A DNA stretch of 64,000 nt from Mesobacillus foraminis (GCF_004340465.1 NZ_SLVV01000011.1:124001-188000); one strand, 5' to 3'. Shown: positions 10,562 to 20,800, counted from the stretch's first letter. The notes: generated by a model from the letters alone, not told the origin. Translations and numbers: made by a program.

Positions 10562-10727
10562 CTGTGTATGGAATTAAAAAACTTTTCTAACTTTTATGAG
10601 GATCCCAGAGAGTTGGTGAGTAGATGCTCCACATATCTATAGTCCAATTAATAGGTTATAAAAACCATTCATTATATTTTTACATAGCTTAAAGTAAGAA
10701 AGCCTTAGTTAAAGGAGCGTTTTAAAC

Positions 10728-11798
10728 TTGATTACGATAAGCCTGTGTATGATTGTGAAAAATGAAGAAGGCACAATAGAAAGGTGTTTGGAGTCAGTAA
10801 AAGGTATTGTTGATGAAATTATTATCGTTGATACAGGTTCAACCGATCGGACCAAAGAAATTGTCGCACAATATACCGATCATGTAGTTGATTTTTGTTG
10901 GGTTGATGACTTTGCTGCAGCACGTAATTTTGCATTTAGCCATGCTAAAATGGACTACATTTTTTGGTTAGATGCAGATGATGTATTAATGGAAGAGGAC
11001 CGTAAAAAATTTTTAGAGTTAAAAGAAACCCTTAATCCTGCCACTGATTCTGTCACCATGCACTATTACCTCGCGTTTGATGAAAAAGGGAACGTTACCA
11101 CCAGCTTACGGCGTAATCGCCTTGTAAAAAAGAATAACAATTTCAAATGGTATGGGGAAGTTCATGAATACCTGGAAGTTTGGGGAAAGATTCTCCATAG
11201 CGAGATTGCTGTAACACATTGCAGCATTCATCACGATTCAGACCGTAATCTTAGAATCTATGAAAATCGTCTGAAACGAGGAGAACAATTCTCTGCCAGA
11301 GACTTGTTTTACTTTGCAAACGAACTCTTCGACCATCAAAAAATCGAACGTGCAATTATATTTTACAAACAATTTTTAGCAACTAAAAACGGATGGATAG
11401 AAGACTACATTTCTGCCTGTGGCAAGCTTTCAGATTGCTTTAATACATTAGGAGATCATCAAAGCGAGCTTCAATATATTCTAAAGTCCTTCGAATATGA
11501 TTCCCCTCGAGCTGATTTTTGCTGCCGATTAGGATTCCGATTCCTTCAGCAAAATCAGCCTCGGAAAGCATTGGTTTGGTATAAATTGGCCACGGAGCTA
11601 GAAAAACCAGCAGATAATTTGGGAATGATTAATCATGCTTGCTGGACGTGGTTGCCTCATTTACAATTATGTGTTTGTTACTCCCAATTAGAGAACTATG
11701 AGTTAGCATATAAACACAATGAAATCGCCAGACAGTATCTCCCCGATCATCCAAGTATTCTTCACAATAAGCGTTTTTTAGAGCCTCTTTTAAAATAA
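10728..11798 (+). CDS. GT-A glycosyltransferase family 2 with TPR-like C-terminus
   Basis: 356-residue cytosolic glycosyltransferase of the SunS/TPR-GT2 type. The GT-A fold spans residues 1 to about 200. It shows MIVKNEE, VDTGSTDRT and the metal/nucleotide-sugar motif DADD (82-85), followed by a VHEYLE region. The remainder (about 205-356) is helical with tetratricopeptide-like pairs, which in this family hold a protein acceptor. It starts at TTG behind AAAGGAGCG. Placed just after the collagen-like gene, though beyond its terminator, it probably glycosylates that protein; this is inference from context. Confidence 0.82.
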   Translation: MITISLCMIVKNEEGTIERCLESVKGIVDEIIIVDTGSTDRTKEIVAQYTDHVVDFCWVDDFAAARNFAFSHAKMDYIFWLDADDVLMEEDRKKFLELKETLNPATDSVTMHYYLAFDEKGNVTTSLRRNRLVKKNNNFKWYGEVHEYLEVWGKILHSEIAVTHCSIHHDSDRNLRIYENRLKRGEQFSARDLFYFANELFDHQKIERAIIFYKQFLATKNGWIEDYISACGKLSDCFNTLGDHQSELQYILKSFEYDSPRADFCCRLGFRFLQQNQPRKALVWYKLATELEKPADNLGMINHACWTWLPHLQLCVCYSQLENYELAYKHNEIARQYLPDHPSILHNKRFLEPLLK

Positions 11799-12027
11799 AA
11801 TTAGTTTAACATGGGATTCCTCAGATTGATTAAGAGTGGCTGTCACTTTCATTATGAATCAAATGTTTGTGTCTTTGGAGCTAATTGCGGTATGGGGCCA
11901 AAAAACTTACAACACCTATGTGTTGCCACATACACTCTGGCCATATCGAGGTCGTTGCGAAGATTGAAATAAGTAATTGAAAATATTGCCAATTGCTGAT
12001 AATCTTAATCGATGGGAGGGGATTCCG

Positions 12028-12339
12028 GTGATCGACTTGTTCCCAATGATTAGCTGTGTCGGGGTCATCATCTTTTTTGTATCCAAATACAGGGAGACTC
12101 TTAAGTAGCTTAACAAAACGCAAATCACGGGCGTTTTTATTTCCTACATCCTTACAGTCATTATTGCTGGAATCTGCATCTATTACGGCGGTGCATTCTT
12201 GACCGAACGTTTTCAAAATGGATGGTTAAAATTAATCATTCGCTTCTCGGTAGTCATTGTAACATTGTGGATCGCAATGATAACTTTAAATCGTCTACTG
12301 CAAAGAATCACAAAGGGCATTTTCCCGAAGATCACATAG
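12028..12339 (+). pseudogene. Small membrane protein gene interrupted by one in-frame TAG
   Basis: GGGAGGGG leads to a GTG at 12028, from which 103 codons read as a coherent hydrophobic protein apart from a TAG at 12106-12108. Before it comes FPMISCVGVIIFFV (first membrane helix) and a basic turn ending ETLK. After it the same frame continues with TGVFISYILTVIIAGI and a third helix around RFSVVIVTLWIAM, ending at another TAG. With no frame change on either side, a single nonsense mutation is the simplest reading. The family is not recognised. Upstream at 11851 a short frame starting MNQMFVSLELIAVWG has no binding site. Confidence 0.6.
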
Positions 12340-12480
12340 GATATTTAGCCCGGACATTTTATTTGAATTCGTTTCTACTATGAGTGGAGACGTCTTTTTG
12401 CTGCGGTGGCAAAATAAAGGGAGACCAAAATAATTGAATTTCTTAGATAAGTAATAAAACGTTTTTTAGGGGAGACAACA

Positions 12481-12909
12481 ATGAAAGTTTTCTATTCTTT
12501 GCTTTTGCTTGGATGTTTATTTTTAATTGCAGGCTGTCAAAATAATCAAGAGAATACGATGGTTCTTTTAGATGAACCCATTAAAGAGATTAACGTATCC
12601 AGATCAGGCGGAATTGGTGACATGAATCAGGACATTCTTTTTTCCTTCCATGAGAAACAGTCAATTAAAGTGTTTGAAAAGGGTATAAGAACTGCAGTTA
12701 AACAACAATCAGATATGAAAGGTATCGATCCTGAATATGATGTAATGGTTGAATATGATGGAGGGTTACCTGCCCACGCCATTCACTTATGGCTGGGAGA
12801 GGAAGATGAGGAAAGCACCCTCATGTATATGGTAGGTGAAGGCGAAACCTACCTGACGTCATCAAGGACTACGAATCGGCTTAGAGAATTACTGCTTCCG
12901 CAACAATAA
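12481..12909 (+). CDS. Small lipoprotein of unknown function
   Basis: 142-residue secreted lipoprotein. The lipobox LIAGC puts the lipidated Cys at residue 19 after a hydrophobic signal. The mature part is acidic and contains VSRSGGIGDMNQD near residue 40. This resembles small Bacillus lipoproteins that follow membrane-protein genes, but the family is not recognised. GGGGAGA precedes the ATG. It lies between a decayed membrane-protein gene and another membrane-protein gene, possibly one operon. Confidence 0.7.
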   Translation: MKVFYSLLLLGCLFLIAGCQNNQENTMVLLDEPIKEINVSRSGGIGDMNQDILFSFHEKQSIKVFEKGIRTAVKQQSDMKGIDPEYDVMVEYDGGLPAHAIHLWLGEEDEESTLMYMVGEGETYLTSSRTTNRLRELLLPQQ

Positions 12910-12948
12910 AACAGATATAGAACCAAGTGTGACTTTCGCCTTAAAAAA

Positions 12949-13623
12949 ATGGAGGTGATTCATATAATAAAAAATAAAAAAATATTATATCTCGCTTTCA
13001 TTCTTTTTGCTGCATCCATGGTTTTGAATTTTCCTTTTCCACACGAAAGTCCTTATGGCGAGACTGTGATATCAGTATTGAACATCCCTGTCCAATCAAT
13101 TAATGGACTTCAATATGTTGGTATTACCTCATTAGCTTTATTGATTGTCAGTCTATATTTTCTGGCTAAATCAGTAAACAAATATCATGGGCGGGTTGTT
13201 TTGATTGCTATTATTATAGCATTTGCTGCACCGTCGCTGATTGTCAGCTCTTTTCAAAAAACATTGGCAACAGGCATTTACGCAGTTTCTTACAAGCATG
13301 AAGAAAGTAACTGTAATTTTGAGATGATTGATGCAAAAACGCTGCGTGGAAAATGTGAGCTTCCGTTCGATAATCACAGTAGAAAGGATGTTCAATTCAC
13401 CATTGAATTCTATGAAAAATACCTTTTTGAAGATGATATACGAATGGTTTCACTCATGAACAACAATGCGGATTATGAAGTAAAGTTAAAAGGGAACGAG
13501 AGCAAAACGTTGATAATAGAATCTGATATAGACGTATCAAATATCGAGAACCATGTTGAAAGTGGCAGTTCGACAGGCGTGAATATTGTGATTAAGTCGA
13601 AAGGAAAGGTCAGGAAACTATAG
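12949..13623 (+). CDS. Membrane protein with extracytoplasmic C-terminal domain
   Basis: Up to 224 residues. There are three hydrophobic segments (about 12-28, 53-71 and 82-101), then a soluble beta-rich domain of about 120 residues with two cysteines (SNCNFEM and GKCELPF), probably outside the cell. The start is uncertain. The in-frame ATG at 12949 has no ribosome binding site; instead GGAGGTG at 12951-12957 overlaps its first codons, and no ATG, GTG or TTG follows in range, only ATT and ATA codons around 12958-12967. Family not recognised. Confidence 0.6.
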   Translation: MEVIHIIKNKKILYLAFILFAASMVLNFPFPHESPYGETVISVLNIPVQSINGLQYVGITSLALLIVSLYFLAKSVNKYHGRVVLIAIIIAFAAPSLIVSSFQKTLATGIYAVSYKHEESNCNFEMIDAKTLRGKCELPFDNHSRKDVQFTIEFYEKYLFEDDIRMVSLMNNNADYEVKLKGNESKTLIIESDIDVSNIENHVESGSSTGVNIVIKSKGKVRKL

Positions 13624-13792
13624 ACTGTTGTAGCGGGGAGATGGTTTGCCTGTTAGGTGTAATTGCGGATACACAAATTTGGAACAACCACAATACGTGC
13701 GCGGCTGCAACAATGTGAAAAGTACCATTTTTATTTATACACAGAGTAAAGATCTGTTTCACAAAATAACGTGACAAGTGAGGTCTTCTTGT

Positions 13793-15064
13793 ATGGATTC
13801 AAGGATAGACAAATTAATTAACTTTACAAAGGAAAGATTTGGGCTAGAGGATTACTGCCTAAAAAGGCACAGCCTGTCTCGGAATGTCAACGCCTTCAAT
13901 GATACGAACTATACACTCTGCATGGAGTGGTTTCCGAAGCATGTAACTGAACAAGAAGATGATGACACAAACCCGGATGGCACGGCAGTCATTGAAATTA
14001 ATGTGAATACTCAAAAGGTTGAAAGTGCTATTTTTGTGATGGGCAAGACTTATGCTAAAAACGGAATAATATTTTCCAGTATGGATACGGGTGACATTAT
14101 CGGATGGATTGAGGAAGAAACAGAATTGGCATATGGGAGACAATTTACATTACATAAACAGGAGGAAGGAAGGCTTCTTTTTAAAGAATGTTTTGAAGGG
14201 GTACCTGTGTCTCCTTCTGGATTAATTGGAGTTGAATTTAATCAGGAAGGGAAGCTTACTTCCTTCTCTCTACACGGTCAATTCCCTGCCAAGGAAATAG
14301 TTAAAGAAGAAGCATATGCCCTTTCCCTTGAAAAGGTGGAGCATTTGGTGAAGGAACAATTGAAAATGGTAGAATTTCCGTCCTATGAACAAAAAAGATT
14401 GATTCCTGTTTATGCAATAGAAGAGTTGTATGTGACAAATGACGGGACGACAACCTTGCCATTTGAAATAAATGCGGACCAAGGCTCATATCTAAAAATA
14501 GACAAAACCATCTATTAGGATGCACCCATCACTGAACAGTTTGAAAGAAAAGAAATAAGCTGGATTGAGGATATTACCGCAGAACAAGCCTTTTCATGTG
14601 AACCTAGCCCAGTTTCGTTTCCAATCACAAAGACGGAACAAGAACAATGCATAGCGGCAGCCAAAAGCCTCCTCCGGCATGAATATCCCAATGACACAGG
14701 GAGGTGGATGCTGAAAACACTGCATCGCGACAAAGGTTATATCCATGCCATATTGAAAGCCGGCTATCAGAATCATCGTGTCTTTCAAAGGAAACTGATG
14801 ATCATGATTGATGCGGAGAGCCTTCAAGCAGTAAATTATATGGATAATCAACCAATGTTGGAGATATATGATCAATTTCAGGCTTCTGATCAAGTAACAA
14901 TCACGAAAGAAGAGGCGCTTGGAAAGATTAAGGAATTAATTGAGGTAAAACCGTATTATGTGTATAACTTTGAGCAAAAGCAATATGTTTTATGCGGAAA
15001 AATTGATTGTCAACATGGAGTGAATGCAGCCACCGGTGAGGTTATTTCATTAGATGATTTGTAA
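13793..15064 (+). pseudogene. YcdB/YcdC (DUF4901) domain protein gene with one in-frame TAG
   Basis: 423 codons from the ATG at 13793 read as one YcdB/YcdC-domain protein except for a TAG at 14516-14518. The first part (MDSRIDKLINFTKERFGL to SYLKIDKTIY) has the domain pattern of ITKEEA-like helices plus beta strands. Directly after the stop, in the same frame, the protein continues as DAPITEQFERKEISWIEDI and ends with GKIDCQHGVNAATGEVISL. Because the frame and family similarity resume immediately, this is a point nonsense mutation or a readthrough site, not a frameshift. GTGAGG lies eight bases before the ATG. No transmembrane segment was seen. Confidence 0.7.
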
Positions 15065-15250
15065 GAACATGCATTAGAGATACAAAATCTGTGCAGTTGG
15101 CAGTTGTTTTATTATGTATCCTCCCCATTAATGCAAGCTAAATTTTAATCCATACTTTCTTCAGTGTGCAGTTTGATTGGTCTGTAATTGTATATCATGT
15201 GGATTGACGGCTGTTAATGATTAACTAAAAGAGTATGTAGCATTTTTCAA

Positions 15251-15396
15251 TTATCCACATTTAATCCACATCAACATCAAGTTTGCCCTCGACTTATTCA
15301 CATAAAAATGAACTTTGTCCACAATTTATCCACGGTTGTGATCAACTTGAATGAAAATCCAAATTAAAAGTCCGACTTATCCACGGTTTATCAACA
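15251..15396 (+). other. Cluster of seven DnaA boxes in one orientation
   Basis: TTATCCACA at 15251-15259 is a perfect DnaA box. TAATCCACA (15262), TTATTCACA (15294), TTGTCCACA (15315), TTATCCACG (15326 and 15377) and TTATCAACA (15388) each differ by one base. All lie on the + strand. Three pairs are exactly 11 bp apart and two other steps are 32 and 21 bp, so most boxes lie close to one face of the helix. No dnaA, dnaN, rpmH or plasmid replication gene is nearby, so this resembles a chromosomal DnaA-titration or regulatory cluster rather than oriC. Confidence 0.8.
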
Positions 15397-15457
15397 ATCA
15401 AAAAAAGCAGTAGGACAATACTCAATTTAATTTGATACGTTTAGAAAACCAAATATC

Positions 15458-15507
15458 AAAAAGGGAGAAAAGCTAGTCTATTAACAGACTAAATTTTCTC
15501 CCTTTTT
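15458..15507. repeat. Long terminator-like hairpin
   Basis: Perfect 14-bp arms AAAAAGGGAGAAAA (15458-15471) and their complement (15494-15507) enclose a second stem AGTCT/AGACT with a six-base loop. It could act as a bidirectional terminator between the DnaA-box cluster and the antisense remnant at 15540-15862. Confidence 0.65.
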
Positions 15508-15539
15508 AGCAGGCCAATATCTTTACTGAAAATTTTTAA

Positions 15540-15862
15540 TGATATGCTTTCCATAGTCGGAACGGAGATATCATCAAATTCCCGAACTACTTTTCTAGGC
15601 TCTTTGATTATTATCACCAGACACAGTAATCCATGTCCAGTGACAGCAACAGCTGGCTTCAACGCTTCTAATTTTATAACGTATTCCTTGGAGGATTTCC
15701 AGTTAGATATTTGGGAGGGCCGCTTATTTCCTGTTCCAGTGTAAAAACTTTATAAAGAGATTCCTGCTTAACAGTTACAAAGGCGTCTCCCATTATCTTA
15801 TTTAGAACATGGATATTGTTCCTTCTTTTACTCAAAAAGGCCTTGACTGCAAATAATAAATC
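15540..15862 (-). pseudogene. Remnant of an MBL-fold metallo-hydrolase gene
   Basis: On the minus strand one frame reads GDAFVTVKQESLYKVF then EISGPPKYLTGNPP, and a second reads LKPAVAVTGHG then REFDDISVP. These are the conserved C-terminal segments of Bacillus MBL-fold hydrolases (metal ligand Asp in GDAF, ligand His in TGHG, and the FDEIAVP end). Frames change and the segment between the two pieces is lost, as is the N-terminal half with the HxHxDH site. The gene is non-functional. Recognised by eye from family motifs. Confidence 0.6.
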
Positions 15863-16024
15863 TGTGCCTTTTAGACAGGGGAATATTTCTGCCTGCCTTT
15901 TAGTGGTTTGTCTTCTGAACGGTTGGAACTTAAATTTACCTTTTCGGACTCAAGATTTGTGACAGGTGATTTACCTGGAGTGTAATTGGGTATACAATGT
16001 ATTTTTAAAACAGGAGGTCTAATG

Positions 16025-16513
16025 ATGGAGAATAACGATATTTTAATTCGGTTGAGATATGCTCTGGAAATAAAGAACAAAGAGATGGCAGAAATATTTA
16101 AACTTGGCGGTGTGGAGGTATCCGTGCCAGAGGTCATCCAGATCCTCACAAAGTCTGAAGATGAAAATGAAGAACAAATAAAATGCAATAACAGCATGTT
16201 AGATTCATTTTTAAACGGACTTATTATTTATAAAAGAGGGAAGCAAGAGCCTAAACCAGGACAGCCCGATACACAAGAACCCTCTTCAACGAAAAGTTCC
16301 AACATGAATAATCTCCTTTTGAAGAAAGTTAAAATAGCCATGGCATTAACGGCAGAGGAGATGCTGGATATATTTGAAAACGCAGGCATAAGGGTCACAA
16401 AAGGAGAGCTTGGAGCTCTATTGAGAAAAGAAGGACATAAGAATTATAAGGAATGCGGAGATAAATTCGCCAGAAACTTCCTAAAAGGACTGGCTATTAA
16501 ATACAGGGGATAA
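16025..16513 (+). CDS. DUF1456 (YehS) family protein
   Basis: 162-residue cytosolic protein with two copies of the DUF1456 fold. Residues about 3-72 (LIRLRYALEIKNKEMAEIF) and about 96-160 (LLKKVKIAMALTAEEMLDIF) are clearly duplicated and joined by a Pro/Ser-rich linker. The family is widespread, and its molecular role is not established. AGGAGGT at 16012-16018 serves the ATG at 16025 with six-base spacing; another ATG three bases upstream is possible. The stop is 28 bases from the next gene, so the two may be co-transcribed. Confidence 0.88.
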   Translation: MENNDILIRLRYALEIKNKEMAEIFKLGGVEVSVPEVIQILTKSEDENEEQIKCNNSMLDSFLNGLIIYKRGKQEPKPGQPDTQEPSSTKSSNMNNLLLKKVKIAMALTAEEMLDIFENAGIRVTKGELGALLRKEGHKNYKECGDKFARNFLKGLAIKYRG

Positions 16514-16541
16514 TGCCTTACAGGTTTATGCAGGTGATGAC

Positions 16542-17249
16542 ATGATACATACCTACTCAGGCAAGACCATTCAATTTCAAATAAAATATAAAAATCGAAC
16601 GTCCATAGGGATTTCAATCGACAGCTATGGGAATATTGAAGTCCAGGCTCCGAAAAAAACACCTGATGAAAGAGTTATTCATGCATTGGAGGATAAATGG
16701 GATCTTATTCAGCAACATGTAAAGCAAATGAAGGATCGGTTGAATGGACCGCTGGAAAAGGTCTATGAGAATGATGAGAGCTTTCTTTATTTAGGAAATA
16801 CGTATCCCATAAAAATCATTGAAAATAGAAATATAATGCAAGATTATGTTGAATTTAAAGGAGAAAAGCTGCATGTATACGTGAAGCAGCTTGATCATGA
16901 AAACAGCAGGCAAGCATTAAAACGGTTTTATTATCAGCAGTGCAAGGCATTAGTGGAGAAGAGCATCGCTTTTCATCAAAGCAGCTTCAAGACAAAACCA
17001 CGTTCTATCCGGATTACAGACAGCAAAAGTACATGGGGAACCTGTGATTCAAAGCAACAATTAACATTTAACTGGAGGCTGGCAATGGCGCCGCGGGAGG
17101 TAATTGATTATGTTGTTGTTCACGAAATGTGCCACATGGTCCATCTGAATCACGATCGCTCGTTCTGGCGCCTCGTCGGGAAAATAATGCCTGACTACAA
17201 AGAAAAAGAACAATGGCTGGCTTTATCTAACTGGAAAATGACTGTTTAG
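16542..17249 (+). CDS. YgjP-like zinc metallopeptidase-fold protein (DUF45)
   Basis: 235-residue protein of the YgjP/DUF45 family with an M48-like zinc motif HEMCH (194-198) followed by the third ligand region HLNHDRSFW (201-209). The conserved KSTWGTC segment (162-168) precedes it. Members are predicted metal-dependent hydrolases. No signal or membrane segment is present, so it is cytosolic. The upstream binding site is GCAGGTGA before the ATG. Substrate unknown. Confidence 0.85.
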   Translation: MIHTYSGKTIQFQIKYKNRTSIGISIDSYGNIEVQAPKKTPDERVIHALEDKWDLIQQHVKQMKDRLNGPLEKVYENDESFLYLGNTYPIKIIENRNIMQDYVEFKGEKLHVYVKQLDHENSRQALKRFYYQQCKALVEKSIAFHQSSFKTKPRSIRITDSKSTWGTCDSKQQLTFNWRLAMAPREVIDYVVVHEMCHMVHLNHDRSFWRLVGKIMPDYKEKEQWLALSNWKMTV

Positions 17250-17386
17250 AGGCCAAGCATGAAAGCCGCAGCCGCACCGTTTTAGAATGGATCTCCAGAC
17301 CTTTTATGAGTTTGCCGAATCCATCTGGACATGGATGACTCCCACTATTTATTTTAATAGAGGTGCGGCCGACCGCAGGTAAACAG

Positions 17387-17425
17387 CAGCCTAATTGTTA
17401 ACCCATAACAATTAGGCTTTTTTTT
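17387..17425 (+). terminator. Rho-independent terminator
   Basis: The stem GCCTAATTGTTA / TAACAATTAGGC is followed by eight T residues. It is about 140 bp after the YgjP-like gene. Confidence 0.85.
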
Positions 17426-17634
17426 GCGGAAATTCTTTCAGAATAGTTGACCCCTGAAGTGTTAATCAAGCGTTTAAGTTAATGGAAGGTTACCTAAAAA
17501 AAAGACAAATATATAAAAATAGTACAAATGGTTATATCTCATTTCTAACAAGATGTTGAAATATTACCAATAATTGTGGATTTTTTCCTAGCGTCCTATT
17601 TCTGCACGGTGTTACTATTGATGTCGAGATATTT

Positions 17635-17648
17635 AGAAAGCGTTTACA
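17635..17648. promoter_or_regulatory. cre-like CcpA site upstream of the esterase gene
   Basis: AGAAAGCGTTTACA differs from the cre consensus TGWAANCGNTNWCA at the two leading positions and keeps the central CG and the right half. It lies about 210 bp before the start codon and suggests carbon catabolite control of the esterase. Confidence 0.5.
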
Positions 17649-17856
17649 AATTAATGCGTTCGCCATATTGGTTATGCCAGTATCCCCTCAGATAAAATCT
17701 ACCTGCGACAGTTATACGCCCAGTATTTTAGTATACACCTTCGGGAAGAACCCCATGCATTTTTACAAGAGTAGAAGATACTTCTATTAAGCGAGGTGAT
17801 GTGCATCAACGAATGACTCTTTTTAATATTTTAAAGTAAATTATGTGGAGGTTATT

Positions 17857-20800
17857 ATGCAGGATTTAAAAAGATTGCTAGCACTTAATTTGACGATTGT
17901 TTTACTTCTCGGGATGTTCGGTACAAGTGATGCGTTTGCCCAAAGTAAAAGTGGCCAAGGGGGAAATGGGAAAGACAAGAAGAGAATAGAGCTGAAGCAT
18001 AGTTCCTATCAAGCGGTTCTGCCGGCAGGTTACACTGCCAACAAAGAGAGGGCTTATCCGGTTATCTATATTATGCCTGAAAATGGAACCGATGAGATCG
18101 ATCTCGACGCGGTCAAACTGGCAGAAGGCCTTATGAAGACTGAGAATTCTGTCGAGGCTATTCTGATCCAGGCTTCCTTTGATAAAGATGCAGAAATTGT
18201 AGCTGAAATGCAGGACATCGTAGCCGATGTTGATGCAAGATATAAAACGATCTCTTCCTCTGATGCAAGAGCTGTTTTTGGCATCGGCACTGGAGGTTAT
18301 ATGGCCTATATTCTCGGGTTGCATACCTTAGGTGATGACGGTGTTCCAAAAGTGACAAAAACACCTGATTTATTCGGAGCAATTGCGAGTACACGGGGGA
18401 ATTTTGTTGGGAAAGACAATATATGGTTTAAGAAGTATGGCAGTGTCTACGATATCTTAAATGGATATTCTGCCGCTGAAATATCCAGGTTTTATACGTA
18501 TTTGGATGCACCAACGGAAGACCCATGGACCTATATGAATCACTCAACTGGCGACCTGGGAAGAATGTTCATTACTAAAAACAGAATGTTTCCATATAGC
18601 ATTCATGAGTTTACAGCAAGAAATGGGACCTTTGACCAATCATTTCTGACAGAGTCCATGAATCGTGTGACGGACAGATTAAGTGACTTTTTTACAGCAA
18701 AGCTGATCACAGGAAAATTCACTTTAGACCCTCAGGCTTTGCCTTCATCGGCGGATTCTGTCACTGTGTCCTATACTATATCGGTGAAGGAACAATTGAA
18801 GAACTTCTCAAAAGATAAAGAAACAGTTTGGATAAAAGCAACCATGACAGATCCTGAAACAAAGGAAGTCATCCATTCAGAAAGGCTGAAAAAGACGGTC
18901 GCCAAAGATGGGAACCTTACAGGAGTTTTTGAGCTTCCAAACACCATTAACAATTTGAATACAAATGTAGAAATGACAGTAACCATTTTAGGGAAAGAAA
19001 TTAGTCTCGGAACCCAGCCAATGGTAAGAATTAAGGGTACAGGATCTGAACCAGAAAATCAGCTTATTGATTTAATGGGGGATTGGAAGTTTAACGCCTA
19101 TAAGCCATACACTAATGAACCTCACGAGCTTGATAAAATCGATAACCTGACAGAGGACGTGTGGTCATCCTGGGAAACTGTACAGCCGGGACTTGGGTGG
19201 TGGAGCGCAGATTTTGCAGAATCACTTGGAGGCAATCCAAATTGGACAGGTTATGCCTGGTATGTCCGTGACTTTGAACTGCCTGACGAGTTTGCATCAG
19301 AAGGACTGCTTTTAGCCCTTGGGAAATTTGATGAAGCAGATGCTGTGTATGTGAATGGCAAGAAAGCCGGCGCAACTGGCATTACAGAGAACGGGGCATA
19401 TGATGGCACGAATCCGTGGGATGTAGACCGTTTATATCATTTGGACTCTTCCCTTCTGAACTATGGAGGAAAAAACACAATTGCTGTTCGAATGGCTAAT
19501 TCCAGCGGAGGAGGAGGCTGGTATGAAGGGCCGGTTGGCATTTATTCCCCTGCGGCCTACAACAAAGCAAAAGGACTCCCATATGAAATAGCTCCAATAA
19601 GGATTCAGGAATTAGTAAAGGAGACTGTTTCTCAACAGAATGCTTATTTAGAAGCATTGAACACGGAAGGTTTTGCTGCAACAGTCGATCCGGAATACTT
19701 CCAAAGCGGATATGATAAAAAAAGGCTGGTCAATGAAATGTCCGAGATGATCCGTGGAGCTTCCTCTGTTTCTGTGAAGGACAGCGTAGTTTCCGTTTTT
19801 ATCGATGGTGACAAGTATATGTACCAGGCTGATCGAACAATGAATGTGGACGGGACTGAAACAAAAAAACAGGTCCAGTATTATTTCGTGATTGAAAATG
19901 GAAAAGCCGTAATGTACGGAAACCATGAACGATTCTTTACAGATACCTTTACCTCTAAAAAAGCAGCTTCAGCGAGCGGTATGTCCGGGACAAAGGAAGT
20001 CACTTATCGTGTATATCTTCCACCGGGGTACTTTGAAGGAGAAGAAAGATATCCTGTCGTGTATATGCTGCATCAATTTAACAGTACAAGTAAATCCTAT
20101 GAAATCGACGGCGTCCACCATCTCATGGATGAAGGGATCACTTCAGGGGAACTCGGTAAGAGGATCCTTGTTATCCCGGATAGCGCTGCAACGAGCTGGT
20201 GGCGAGGGGACTGGGAAGATATGGTCACGGATGAGTTAATTCCATTAATTGACCAGAACTATCGAAGTATCGATGATGCCAGATTCCGATCTACTGCCGG
20301 GGCTTCCATGGGCGGACTGGGAGCATACAGTGTAGGCTTGAGAAATCCTGACTATTTCACAGGTATTGCCAGCTTCTTCGGAGCGTTTTCCTATGGTCAG
20401 GCAGGTAACCCTGTAACCATTTCTGCTAATGAATCCTCTGAATATCTCCAGTACTTCTCTCACTATTTTATTAGTGGAAACAGGGATGTATATGGTTTCG
20501 GCAGAGATGCCATTCAGCTGGATCAGATCTTCAGAAATAAGGATGTAGATCACCACTATTTTATTGAGAATGGTGAGCATGATTCGGCCTTCTACATTCC
20601 ATTTTTCAAACAAGCCATGGCTTATACAGGTGGGAAAATGTATAAACCTAACGCTGATATCGCTTCTGTACTTTCAGGTTCTGTTAAAGCGGGGGTTATG
20701 GAGCAAGGTGTATCCATTACGGGCACCATTCGAGTTAACGATGATATAAAGGCATACATGAATCACATACCAGCGAGCAGTTATACGGTGAATACAAATC

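Larger units (their letters stand above)
17250..17856. other. Intergenic region upstream of the large esterase gene
   Basis: A 600-bp interval holding a terminator near its left end (17387-17425) and a cre-like site (17635-17648). The rest is AT-rich leader without an open frame of note. A GTACAAAT half-site near 17525 recalls an AraR box but lacks the second half. Confidence 0.5.

Noticed and set aside
11881-12216. 111-codon minus-strand frame
   Set aside because: It is the shadow of the + strand membrane-protein remnant, which has a good binding site and hydrophobic-helix pattern; the minus-strand product is polar and unlike any family.
12106-14518. Genetic code change or pyrrolysine/suppressor use of TAG
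   Set aside because: TAG also serves as the ordinary final stop of neighbouring genes (12337-12339 and 13621-13623), and the two affected genes lie in a clearly decayed region. Kept only as a low-probability alternative.
15251-15396. DnaA-box cluster as the chromosomal origin
   Set aside because: No dnaA, dnaN, recF, rpmH or gyr genes are near, and no DnaA-trio or clear AT-rich unwinding element in the right arrangement was seen. A secondary cluster is more likely.
17516-17530. Possible AraR half-site upstream of the esterase gene
   Set aside because: Only GTACAAAT is present without the palindromic partner; a bare half-site is expected by chance in AT-rich DNA.
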